Under the pieces are notes generated by a model. That model was not told where the DNA came from, made no database searches, and saw only the letters and a list, made by a program, of their open reading frames with translations. DNA of 64,000 nt from Bacillus_BA fengqiuensis (lineage in GTDB: Bacteria > Bacillota > Bacilli > Bacillales > Bacillaceae_H): the NCBI GenBank assembly GCA_030813035.1, contig JAUSTV010000001.1. One strand, written 5' to 3'. Of the stretch, positions 32,286 through 39,715 are shown in pieces. The translations under genes and the position numbers were made by a program. Each line of letters starts with the position of its first letter. Position 1 is the first letter of the stretch.

Positions 32286-33995
32286 ATGGGTTTTCATATG
32301 TCCCGGAAACAATATGCAGATATGTTTGGTCCGACCACGGGGGATGCAGTCCGCTTAGCAGATACGGAGCTTTTCATTGAAATTGAACAAGATTTTACGA
32401 TTTATGGTGATGAAGTGAAGTTTGGGGGCGGAAAGGTCATTCGTGACGGGATGGGCCAGCATCCCCTTGCGACAAGGGATGAATCAATGGATCTCGTTTT
32501 GACAAATGCCATCATCGTTGACCATACAGGTATTTATAAAGCTGACATCGGGGTGAAGGATGGGCTCATTGCATCTATCGGAAAAGCGGGAAATCCCCTG
32601 TTGATGGATGGTGTGAACATGGTCATCGGTGCCGCCACTGAAATTATCGCGGCAGAAGGGATGATCGTGACAGCGGGAGGAATCGATGCCCATATTCATT
32701 TCATTTGTCCCCAGCAAATCGAAACAGCCCTTTCATCAGGAGTAACAACGATGATTGGCGGGGGCACCGGACCTGCAACAGGTACGAATGCCACTACGTG
32801 CACGCCGGGAGAATGGAACATCCACCGTATGTTGGAGGCGGCTGAACAGTTTCCGATGAACCTTGGGTTTTTAGGGAAAGGAAATGCGTCCGCAAAAGAA
32901 CCGCTCATTGAGCAAATCGAAGCAGGGGCAATCGGCTTAAAGCTGCATGAAGATTGGGGGACAACCGCTGCAACGATCGATACGAGCCTGACTGTAGCGG
33001 ATGAATATGATATACAAATCGCGATACATACAGACACGTTAAATGAAGGCGGATTTGTAGAAGACACCATCAACGCCATTAATGGCCGGGTCATCCATAC
33101 GTATCATACGGAAGGTGCAGGCGGGGGTCATGCACCGGATATTATTAAAGCCGCAAGCTTTCCGAACATTTTGCCATCATCGACGAATCCTACCCGTCCG
33201 TATACCGTGAATACGCTCGAGGAACATCTTGATATGTTAATGGTGTGCCATCACTTGGACCCGTCTGTGCCGGAAGACATCGCGTTCGCCGATTCCCGCA
33301 TTCGCAAAGAAACGATCGCCGCGGAAGACATTTTGCATGACCTTGGCGTGTTCAGCATGATCAGTTCCGATTCGCAAGCGATGGGTCGCATCGGCGAAGT
33401 GATATCAAGAACATGGCAAACGGCAGACAAAATGAAAAAGCAGCGAGGAAAGCTCGGTGAAGACAAAGGTGTTGGCGATAACTTCCGCGTGAAGCGGTAC
33501 ATCGCTAAATATACGATTAATCCGGCCCTTACTCATGGGATTTCTGAATATGTCGGATCGATTGAAGTCGGAAAATTAGCTGATTTGGTCGTATGGGATC
33601 CGGCATTTTTCGGGGTGAAGCCGGACCTGGTCCTAAAAGGCGGCATGATCGCCCATAGCCTGATGGGAGATCCGAACGCTTCCATTCCTACGCCGCAGCC
33701 GGTCTTGTATCGACCGATGTTCGGAAGCTTTGGAAAGGCCGTTTCTAAAACGTCGATGACCTTTTTATCGAAAGCGGCATTTGAAAAAGGGGTTCATGAG
33801 AAGCTTGGGTTAAAGAAAATGATCAGGCCGGTTTCCAATATTCGAAGCTTGACGAAGCGGGATATGGTATGGAATGGCGAAACGCCTGTCATTGACGTCG
33901 ATCCGCAAACATATGAAGTAAAGGTTGATGGGGAATTGATTACGTGTGAGCCGGCGGAAGTACTGCCGATGGCACAACGATATTTTTTATTTTGA
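32286..33995 (+). CDS. ureC: Urease subunit alpha (catalytic)
   Basis: A complete 569-residue catalytic subunit. Nickel ligands are present: the His pair in GGIDAHIHFICPQ (about 134/136), the carbamylated Lys in IGLKLHEDWG (about 217), His in IAIHTDTLNE (about 246) and YHTEGAGGGHAPD (about 272), and Asp in MISSDSQAMGRIG (about 360). The flexible-flap His is in MLMVCHHLDPS. An AAGGAGGGATAAA site precedes the ATG. It heads the second block ureC-E-F-G-D, about 20 kb from ureA and ureB, with its own promoter and nitrogen-control box. The 292 bp leader upstream holds no other gene. Confidence 0.98.
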   Translation: MGFHMSRKQYADMFGPTTGDAVRLADTELFIEIEQDFTIYGDEVKFGGGKVIRDGMGQHPLATRDESMDLVLTNAIIVDHTGIYKADIGVKDGLIASIGKAGNPLLMDGVNMVIGAATEIIAAEGMIVTAGGIDAHIHFICPQQIETALSSGVTTMIGGGTGPATGTNATTCTPGEWNIHRMLEAAEQFPMNLGFLGKGNASAKEPLIEQIEAGAIGLKLHEDWGTTAATIDTSLTVADEYDIQIAIHTDTLNEGGFVEDTINAINGRVIHTYHTEGAGGGHAPDIIKAASFPNILPSSTNPTRPYTVNTLEEHLDMLMVCHHLDPSVPEDIAFADSRIRKETIAAEDILHDLGVFSMISSDSQAMGRIGEVISRTWQTADKMKKQRGKLGEDKGVGDNFRVKRYIAKYTINPALTHGISEYVGSIEVGKLADLVVWDPAFFGVKPDLVLKGGMIAHSLMGDPNASIPTPQPVLYRPMFGSFGKAVSKTSMTFLSKAAFEKGVHEKLGLKKMIRPVSNIRSLTKRDMVWNGETPVIDVDPQTYEVKVDGELITCEPAEVLPMAQRYFLF

Positions 33996-34006
33996 GGTGA
34001 GAAAGA

Positions 34007-34453
34007 ATGATTATTGAAAACATACTTGGAAATATCGCGACAATTGAAAAAAAAGCGCCTCACATTGAGCGCGTCTATGTTGAAAGCGATGCGTTAGTGA
34101 AACGCATCCAACGGGTCGTGACAGACCATGGAAAGGAAATCGGCATCCGTTTGAAAGAAAACAAAGATCTGGTGGATGGCGACATTTTGTACATGGATGA
34201 ACGCAATATGATTGTCATTCAAGTGTTGGCGGATGACATTTTAGCCATTTGTCCAACCTCGATTCAGCAAATGGGAGAAATCGCCCATCAATTGGGAAAT
34301 CGCCACCTTCCGGCCCAGTTCGAGGGGGATGAGATGCTTGTGCAATATGATTATTTAGTAGAGGACTTATTGAAACAGCTTGATATTCCGTACAGAAGGG
34401 AGGAGCGGAAGGTCAAGCAGGCGTTCCGTCATATCGGCCACAGCCATGATTGA
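34007..34453 (+). CDS. ureE: Urease accessory protein UreE (nickel chaperone)
   Basis: A 148-residue nickel metallochaperone that delivers nickel to the UreC-UreDFG complex. The N-terminal peptide-binding domain has RVYVESDALVKRIQRVVTDH and GIRLKENKDLVDGDILY; the C-terminal ferredoxin-like metal domain contains QMGEIAHQLGNRHLPAQFEG with the conserved metal-binding His, and MLVQYDYLVEDLLKQL. The tail is short with a GHSHD end, not the long His tail of some species. It starts 11 bp after ureC and overlaps ureF by 8 bp. Confidence 0.96.
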   Translation: MIIENILGNIATIEKKAPHIERVYVESDALVKRIQRVVTDHGKEIGIRLKENKDLVDGDILYMDERNMIVIQVLADDILAICPTSIQQMGEIAHQLGNRHLPAQFEGDEMLVQYDYLVEDLLKQLDIPYRREERKVKQAFRHIGHSHD

Positions 34454-35132
34454 TTCACTGCTGCCTTTGCTGCAGCTTTGTGATTCCAACTTTCCATCCG
34501 GTGCATTTTCGCATTCGTTTGGGATGGAGACATATATTCAAGAAGGCACTGTAACGGATGCCTCAACATTCAGAATGATCCTTGAGACATATATGAAGGA
34601 GCAGCTCGTGTATACTGATGGACTTGGCTGCAGGCTGGCATACGAATATTTGCAAGAGGGACGGTTAGACCGTATTTGGGAATTGGATGAAGAGCTGTTT
34701 GCGCTAAGTTTAGCGAGGGAGACGAGAGAAGGAACGAAGCGAATCGGAGAGCAAATGACGAAGCTGTGCACCGTTTTATACGCTTTTCCTGTATTGGAAG
34801 CGTATGGGCAAAGAATTCGCGAAAAAAAATGCTTCGGACATCCCGCCGTTGTTTTCGCCCTTGTGTGCCATGAATTGAATATAAGTCTCGAAGGAGCAAT
34901 AAGCGCTTGCTTGTATGCTGCTGTTTCATCGCTCATTCAAAATGCCGTTCGGGCCATCCCGCTTGGGCAGACGGATGGACAGAAAATCCTTTTGCACAGC
35001 CAAACGATTTTAAGAGAATTGGTTCCATTGATTGAAATATTAGGTCCAGAGGATTTAGGAAGATCATTGCCGGGACTGGAAATCGCCCAAATGCGCCATG
35101 AACAATTACATGTCCGATTATTTATGAGTTAG
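34446..35132 (+). CDS. ureF: Urease accessory protein UreF
   Basis: A 228-residue all-helical protein that forms the UreD-UreF-UreG assembly and gates nickel insertion into urease. The ATG at 34446 is inside the last codons of ureE. Signature regions are PLLQLCDSNFPSGAFSHSFG and METYIQEG at the N-terminus, FALVCHELNISLEGAISACL, and the SSLIQNAVRAIPLGQTDGQK motif near residue 165. It should be followed closely by ureG, but 505 bp of tandem repeat DNA lie between them. Confidence 0.95.
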   Translation: MIDSLLPLLQLCDSNFPSGAFSHSFGMETYIQEGTVTDASTFRMILETYMKEQLVYTDGLGCRLAYEYLQEGRLDRIWELDEELFALSLARETREGTKRIGEQMTKLCTVLYAFPVLEAYGQRIREKKCFGHPAVVFALVCHELNISLEGAISACLYAAVSSLIQNAVRAIPLGQTDGQKILLHSQTILRELVPLIEILGPEDLGRSLPGLEIAQMRHEQLHVRLFMS

Positions 35133-35575
35133 AAGGAAAAGCGGAGGTGACTGTTCAGCCTTGAGAGACGCTGCAGCTTCTGAACGGGAAACCGCTTTTT
35201 GGTTTCATGGTCAGAAGGGAAGCGGCCGAAATGCTAGGAGCCGTAGCTGGACAAGAAGGAAAAGCGAAGCCGACTGTTCAATCTTGAGAGACGTTGGAGT
35301 ATCCGACCGGGAAACCGCTTTTTGGTTTCATGGACGGATATGAAACGACCGAAAGATTAGGAGGCGCAGCTGGACAGTAAAGAAAAGCGAAGCCGACTGT
35401 TCAATCTTGAGAGACGTTGGCAGCCTAGGAACGTGACGTCCATCTCCACGGCCGCACTTGTACGTCCTGTACTTCGGAAGCTTTCATAGTGAAAGCGCTC
35501 TTTGCTTTCGAAATGAAAGGTGAAGCGACTCGAGGGGCTGGGCGCCGAAGCTGGACCATGAATGAAAAGTATGAT
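35133..35575 (+). repeat. Tandem 123 bp repeats with covarying hairpins between ureF and ureG
   Basis: Unit 1 starts at 35133, unit 2 at 35256 (each 123 bp), and a diverged, longer unit 3 at 35379. Each begins AAAAGCG.AG.CGACTGTTCA and ends near AGCTGGACA. Each holds a hairpin with inner stem AAACC/GGTTT and loop GCTTTTT in units 1 and 2. The outer stems differ but still pair: CTTCTGA/TCAGAAG in unit 1, TATCCG/CGGATA in unit 2, CTTTCAT/ATGAAAG in unit 3. Inverted relatives lie at 37727-38003. Confidence 0.85.
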
Positions 35576-35637
35576 GCATATGTTTTGATATTTTACTAAA
35601 AAAGGGGGGAAGCTTTCGCTCTATGTGAGACGAAAGC

Positions 35638-36261
35638 GTGAAGATGAAAGAACCAGTACGTATCGGTGTCGGCGGACCCGTTGGGGCAGGAAAAACGATG
35701 CTTGTAGAAAAGTTGACGAGAGCCATGCATTCCGAATTCAGTATGGCGGTCGTGACGAACGATATTTATACGAAAGAAGATGCTTTATTTCTCATGAAAA
35801 ACGGGATTTTACCGGAAGACCGCATCATCGGGGTCGAAACGGGCGGCTGCCCGCATACGGCCATCAGGGAAGATGCTTCGATGAACTTTGCGGCGATTGA
35901 CGAATTAAAAGAGAGGCATCCTGACCTTGATATCATCTTTGTAGAGAGCGGGGGCGATAACTTGGCGGCGACATTCAGCCCGGAGCTTGTCGATTTTTCC
36001 ATCTATATTATTGATGTGGCCCAGGGAGAAAAAATCCCCCGAAAAGGCGGCCAAGGGATGATCAAGTCCGACTTGTTTATCATCAACAAAATTGATCTCG
36101 CTCCGTATGTGGGAGCAAGCCTTGATGTGATGAAGCAGGATACGATTGCAACGAGAGGGCAAAAGTCGTTCTTTTTCACGAATTTAAAAGATGAAACGGG
36201 GCTGCAAGAAGTGGTGGACTGGATTAAATCGGAAGCGCTGCTCGCCGGGCTGGAAGCATGA
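35638..36261 (+). CDS. ureG: Urease accessory protein UreG (GTPase)
   Basis: A 207-residue SIMIBI-class GTPase that powers nickel delivery to urease. P-loop GVGGPVGAGKTMLVEKL near residue 9, the conserved metal-binding Cys-Pro-His in VETGGCPHTAIREDASMN, FVESGGDNLAATFSPELVD, and the guanine-specific IINKIDLAPYVGA. The GTG at 35638 is used; an ATG two codons later is possible, and neither has a strong ribosome binding site since the upstream DNA is repeat-derived. It overlaps ureD by 4 bp (ATGA). Confidence 0.96.
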   Translation: MKMKEPVRIGVGGPVGAGKTMLVEKLTRAMHSEFSMAVVTNDIYTKEDALFLMKNGILPEDRIIGVETGGCPHTAIREDASMNFAAIDELKERHPDLDIIFVESGGDNLAATFSPELVDFSIYIIDVAQGEKIPRKGGQGMIKSDLFIINKIDLAPYVGASLDVMKQDTIATRGQKSFFFTNLKDETGLQEVVDWIKSEALLAGLEA

Positions 36262-37073
36262 CACTGACAGGATCGTTATCGATTGGAGCGAAAGTTAAGC
36301 ACGGGCGCACGGTCTTAAATGATTGTTATTATGATGGTGCGCTGAAGCTTTCTCGCCCTGTTTACTTAGAAGACGATCATCCGACCTTTTATTTGATGCA
36401 TGTGGGGGGAGGATACGTCGGAGGGGACCTATACAATCAGTTGATTGTTCTTGAAGAAGGGGCGAATGTATCCCTTACTACCCAATCGGCCACGAAAGTA
36501 TATAAAGCAACGAAGGAACCTGCGAGGCAAGAAACAGAGATTGTACTGAAAGAAGGCAGCTTTTTATCCCTTATTCAAGACCCGCTTATTTTGTATGAAC
36601 GTGCCCGATATGCCCAGACGACTACGGTTCACCTCGAAAAGAATGCCTCTTTTTTAATGACGGACATTTTAACGCCGGGATGGGCAGAGAACGGTCGTTT
36701 TTTTACATATGATGATATTCGCATGAAGTTAAAAATCTATCGAAACCATCGCCTTGTTTTGTTCGACCATCTTTATTTAAAGCCGGAAAAACAAATAGAA
36801 GCCGTCATGATGATGGAAGAATACACTCATTTCGGTTCTCTTTTGTTTCTTCATGAACAAACCGATGCCGATGTGGTTCGACAGTTACAGGATATCGGGG
36901 AGAAGTATAAGGAAAAAGCGCGAATCGGCTTTTCCATCACGGCTGTCAAAGGGGTCGTTATAAGAGTGCTCGCTTACCGTACACAAGTAATTGAAGCTCT
37001 TTTTGCCGAGTGTGAGGCGATGATTCGCGAACAGGTTTTGAATCAGCAAGCCATTCACTATCGAAAATATTGA
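36258..37073 (+). CDS. ureD: Urease accessory protein UreD
   Basis: A 271-residue scaffold protein (UreD, also called UreH in some species) that links apo-urease to UreF and UreG. Characteristic stretches are YYDGALKLSRPVYLEDDHP, VGGGYVGGDLYNQLIVLEEG, LTTQSATKVYKA and FLMTDILTPGWAENGRFFTY. The ATG overlaps the ureG stop. It is the last gene of the block, followed 10 bp later by copy 3 of the dispersed 53 bp repeat. Confidence 0.95.
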   Translation: MTLTGSLSIGAKVKHGRTVLNDCYYDGALKLSRPVYLEDDHPTFYLMHVGGGYVGGDLYNQLIVLEEGANVSLTTQSATKVYKATKEPARQETEIVLKEGSFLSLIQDPLILYERARYAQTTTVHLEKNASFLMTDILTPGWAENGRFFTYDDIRMKLKIYRNHRLVLFDHLYLKPEKQIEAVMMMEEYTHFGSLLFLHEQTDADVVRQLQDIGEKYKEKARIGFSITAVKGVVIRVLAYRTQVIEALFAECEAMIREQVLNQQAIHYRKY

Positions 37074-37082
37074 GGATGTCGT

Positions 37083-37135
37083 TTTATCCCGCATTAACGG
37101 GAAGTAAGACCCCCACTGATGGAAGTTTCCTTTAT
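37083..37135 (+). repeat. 53 bp dispersed repeat, copy 3
   Basis: CCCGCATTAACGGGAAGTAA, GACCCCCACTGATGGAAGTT, then TCCTTTAT. It starts 10 bp after the ureD stop. Confidence 0.9.
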
Positions 37136-37197
37136 GCAAAGACCATCTTTTCATTTGGCTGTTTTCGCAAACTTTGTTGTTATTTAACAAGTGGTGG

Positions 37198-37333
37198 GAA
37201 GTGGTTTCCGCTCCAGGTTGCTCGCTTTCCGCGGGGCGTGCGGTGAGCCTCCTCGGCTTACAGCCTGTGGGGTCTCACCTGTCCCGCTGCTCCCGCAGGA
37301 GTCTCGCACCTTCCGCTCCAACCAACCTTAAAC
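37198..37333. repeat. GC-rich dispersed intergenic element
   Basis: A GC-rich block running from TTGGTTTCCGCTCCAGG-like sequence (here GTGGTTTCCGCTCCAGG) to CGCACCTTCCGCTCCAACC, with GCCTCCTCGGCTTACAGCC and CCCGCTGCTCCCGCAGGAG inside. I recall closely similar elements scattered in intergenic regions of many Bacillaceae. Its composition is unlike the flanks. No coding function. Confidence 0.65.
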
Positions 37334-37394
37334 GGTTATCTTTCAAGAAACCTATCTAAAAACAACAATCTTTTAGAAAAGAGCCTTTCATTTA

Positions 37395-37446
37395 GAACGC
37401 CCGCTTTTCGTCTTTATTCTATGATAAAGGCGAAAAGCGGGCGTTC
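37395..37446. terminator. Long perfect hairpin between ureD and sspH
   Basis: GAACGCCCGCTTTTCG (37395-37410) pairs perfectly with CGAAAAGCGGGCGTTC (37431-37446); a G-T pair and CTTTA/TAAAG extend it to 22 bp with an 8-base loop. It lies between convergent genes, without a long T-tract, and may terminate both. Confidence 0.7.
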
Positions 37447-37489
37447 AACCAGTATGAAGTTGGCTTCACCTTGACGAAAAGGGAAGGTG

Positions 37490-37672
37490 TTAAACAGACT
37501 CATGCAAGCTGCTTAATGGAACTGTCTTTTCAATGCCCGGATGTTTTTTTTCATAAATGCGCGCTGTCCCATTTTTTTCATCTACATGTTGAATCATAAC
37601 CGGATGCCCTAAATACGTTACATTCACCGCATCGGCTGATTCAAGAATTTCCTGTGCACGTCCAGCATTCAT
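37490..37672 (-). CDS. sspH: Small acid-soluble spore protein, H type
   Basis: A 60-residue protein matching the SspH family of minor small acid-soluble spore proteins: MNAGRAQEILESADAVNVTY, then GHPVMIQHVDEKNGTARIY and a KTVPLSSL end. Members are made in the forespore and packed in the spore core. Its presence shows the organism forms endospores. The start is supported by an AAGGGGGTTTAT-like site. It is a single gene on the minus strand, facing ureD, and is unrelated functionally to urease. Forespore (sigma-G) control is expected from the family, but I could not assign the promoter. Confidence 0.93.
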   Translation of the reverse strand: MNAGRAQEILESADAVNVTYLGHPVMIQHVDEKNGTARIYEKKHPGIEKTVPLSSLHESV

Positions 37673-37726
37673 GGATATAAACCCCCTTTGTTATGTCATT
37701 AGTTTGTGACGGATAACGTAATTTAT

Positions 37727-38003
37727 TCCAAACCAAAAAGCGGTTTCAAGAACAGTAGTTCCAATGTCTCTCAAGATGGAACAGTCGCCGGAGCTTGAAG
37801 CACATGAATGTGCAAATGAAGCCGTTGCAACAGGACGTTGCGCACTTAGTCGGCCTTCCTTGAACAGTCGCCTCCGCTTTTCTCGGTGTCCAGCTGCGGC
37901 TCCTAGCTCGCTGTGGAAAAGATGATTGCCCTCATAAGGCAAAAAGCGCCTTATGGGTCAATCCCTATTTCCTTCACGAGCTGAACAGTCGCCTCCGCTT
38001 TTC
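37727..38003 (-). repeat. Inverted copies of the AAAAGCGGAGGCGACTGTTCA repeat
   Basis: Read on the minus strand there are two units beginning AAAAGCGGAGGCGACTGTTC, plus a third partial one. The first contains GATTG...CATAAGGC, loop GCTTTTT, GCCTTATG...CAATC; the last contains GAAACC, loop GCTTTTT, GGTTT. GCCGCAGCTGGACA and CTTGAGAGACATTGG link them to the 35133-35575 family. They abut the ureH stop. Confidence 0.8.
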
Positions 38004-38648
38004 TTAGCGAAACCAAATGGAGAACAACCCTTCGTTCACACCCAAGTTATACATATAATACAAGCCGAATAACGCACTTACGGCACCGGTGAAGCGTGTC
38101 AGAGAGCGGTTGAGAGTGAGTTTATTTTTCGTCCCGACAAATGGGATGCCTAAGATGGTTGTGAAGGCAAGCATTCCAATGCATGTGCCGATCCCGAATA
38201 TCGCAATATAAACAGCACCTTGCCATGTATGTTCAACCGTACTCATCGTCAGTAATACCATAGCCGCGCTTCCGGCAAGACCGTGAATAAATCCGATTGT
38301 CATGGATTTTATGTATGAGTGACGCGCATGTTGATGTTGAGAAGATTGCTTCCAGGCAAAGAATGTAGACAGACCGAGATAAACGAGCATGATGCCGACT
38401 AAAAATTCAAGAGACATGGCCCATGATTCAGGAATGTCATTTTTTAAGATAATCAAGACCATTCCGACAATAAACAAAGTCATGGTGTGGCCAACTCCCC
38501 AAAATACTCCCGCCAATGAAGCGCGTGAAAGTTTTTGGCTTTGACTGGCGATGGTCGATACGGCAATAATATGATCTGGTTCAATCGCATGTTTGATTCC
38601 GAGCACAAGCCCTAATGCTAATACAGATAGTAAACTAATTTCCATCAT
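38004..38648 (-). CDS. ureH: UreH-type nickel permease
   Basis: A 214-residue integral membrane protein with about six hydrophobic segments. It belongs to the small UreH/nickel-cobalt transporter group: the first segment carries the metal-binding H-x4-D-H motif in GIKHAIEPDHIIAVST, followed by GVFWGVGHTMTLFIVGM and a GFIHGLAGSAAMVLLT motif. I chose the ATG at 38648 (AAAGGA at 8 bp) over the GTG two codons upstream. UreH of Bacillus sp. TB-90 supports nickel supply for urease; the same job is inferred here. It is transcribed toward the urease genes on the opposite strand, not as part of the ureC operon. Confidence 0.85.
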   Translation of the reverse strand: MMEISLLSVLALGLVLGIKHAIEPDHIIAVSTIASQSQKLSRASLAGVFWGVGHTMTLFIVGMVLIILKNDIPESWAMSLEFLVGIMLVYLGLSTFFAWKQSSQHQHARHSYIKSMTIGFIHGLAGSAAMVLLTMSTVEHTWQGAVYIAIFGIGTCIGMLAFTTILGIPFVGTKNKLTLNRSLTRFTGAVSALFGLYYMYNLGVNEGLFSIWFR

Positions 38649-39012
38649 TTCCACATCCTTTAGTAATTTAATTCACTAATATTATAAAGTATAAAAGTAA
38701 AAATGGGAATAGAATGAATAGAAAATTCACTCTTTTTAGTAAATAGATGGCGATAGACTGGTAGTTTGAGAGCAGGGAAGCCCTTGTCATATTGTAGAAG
38801 GGAAGGTTTGGTTGAACTGATCATCTTATATCAGGATGGTATAAAGTGTTTTCCATGATATTCCTTGCGTTGTATAAAAAAGCCCCATATTTGTCAAAAT
38901 AAGAAAAAAATAAAGGATGGGCCCATATGAACAGACAGCACACAAACATATTAACATCAGGAAAACTTTGCGAAAATAAAAGACGATATATTGTAAAAAG
39001 GAATCCCGATTC
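38649..39012. other. Intergenic region between divergent ureH and membrane protein genes
   Basis: No gene or clear repeat seen. It is AT-rich and should contain promoters for both divergent genes; none could be assigned with confidence. Confidence 0.4.
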
Positions 39013-39465
39013 GTGACAAAATTAGAGGCGTTGTTATGGAGCATTGCCCTCCCAGGGTTCGGACAACTGCTTCAAAAACAATACATTAAGGGAATCTTGT
39101 TTGTTGTGCTGGAATTTCTGATTAATGTTCAATCCCATTTTAATGAGGCTATCCTCCTCAGTTTCATGGGAGACGTCCACCAATCCATTTCCGTTATCAA
39201 TTTCCAATGGCTCATGTTTTATCCGTGTCTTTATTTTTTTGCGATGTGGGATGCGTTTAAGGCAGCAGGCCCCGTGTCCCGTTATTCTTTTTTGCCATTT
39301 GTGTTTTCCGCTTATTTTGTAACGGTCGGGTTAATCTATTCGACTAAATGTACCATTGGCGGCATTTTGTTCGGACCGATTTGGCTTCCTATGCTATTTG
39401 TCATTCCAGGTGTCATCGCCGGTGTTCTTCTTCAATCCATCCTTTCCAAAAAGACGGTTCAATGA
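39013..39465 (+). CDS. Conserved membrane protein of unknown function
   Basis: A 150-residue protein with about four hydrophobic segments. The N-terminus MTKLEALLWSIALPGFGQLL with a following KQYIKGILFVVLEFLINVQS resembles a short GFGQ-type helical hairpin seen in small Bacillus membrane proteins, where such turns often precede the first membrane pair. No catalytic motif is visible. The GTG at 39013 follows AAAGGAA at slightly long spacing. It overlaps a 52-codon ORF (39462-39620) by 4 bp. The function is not known. Confidence 0.6.
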   Translation: MTKLEALLWSIALPGFGQLLQKQYIKGILFVVLEFLINVQSHFNEAILLSFMGDVHQSISVINFQWLMFYPCLYFFAMWDAFKAAGPVSRYSFLPFVFSAYFVTVGLIYSTKCTIGGILFGPIWLPMLFVIPGVIAGVLLQSILSKKTVQ

Positions 39466-39620
39466 ATAGAATCTTTGAGAAAGCAAAAGAAACTCGACAA
39501 GAAGGGCGGCCGTTTTTGGCTGCTTTTTTTGTTGTTTGTTTGGTAGATCTCTCTTTTTCGCTTTTCTTACTGGTCGGTATTGTTGAAATGCAATACCATA
39601 TTTTTGAAATTGTGATATAA
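39462..39620 (+). CDS. Possible 52-residue membrane peptide coupled to the preceding gene
   Basis: The ATG overlaps the previous stop (ATGA), suggesting coupled translation. The product has a basic N-terminus (MNRIFEKAKETRQEGRP) and one hydrophobic segment (FLAAFFVVCLVDLSFSLFLL). However, the DNA at about 39506-39535 (GGGCGGCC, TTTTT, GGCTGC and a T-run) also looks like a terminator hairpin, which argues that the ORF may be chance. Unclear. Confidence 0.3.
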   Translation: MNRIFEKAKETRQEGRPFLAAFFVVCLVDLSFSLFLLVGIVEMQYHIFEIVI

Positions 39621-39715
39621 TCTTATATTGTCATCATCATTTTTAAATCGATAGGGTATGAACGAAGTTGTGTCGAGTTATTTAGTCGAATGTATATAAA
39701 ATAAAGGGGAAAAAA

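Noticed and set aside
35161..35343. 60-codon ORF in the ureF-ureG gap
   Set aside because: It lies wholly within the 123 bp tandem repeats and its two halves are just translations of the repeat unit.
35133..35575. Possible CRISPR array
   Set aside because: The units are 123 bp with hairpins and only two and a half copies; there are no short repeats with unique spacers and no cas genes.
37691..37942. 83-codon minus-strand ORF beside sspH
   Set aside because: It consists of the dispersed AAAAGCGGAGGCGACTG repeats and has no ribosome binding site.
39348..39461. Upstream extension of the 52-codon ORF
   Set aside because: This part is a frame shadow of the preceding membrane protein gene; only the section from 39462 could be a gene.
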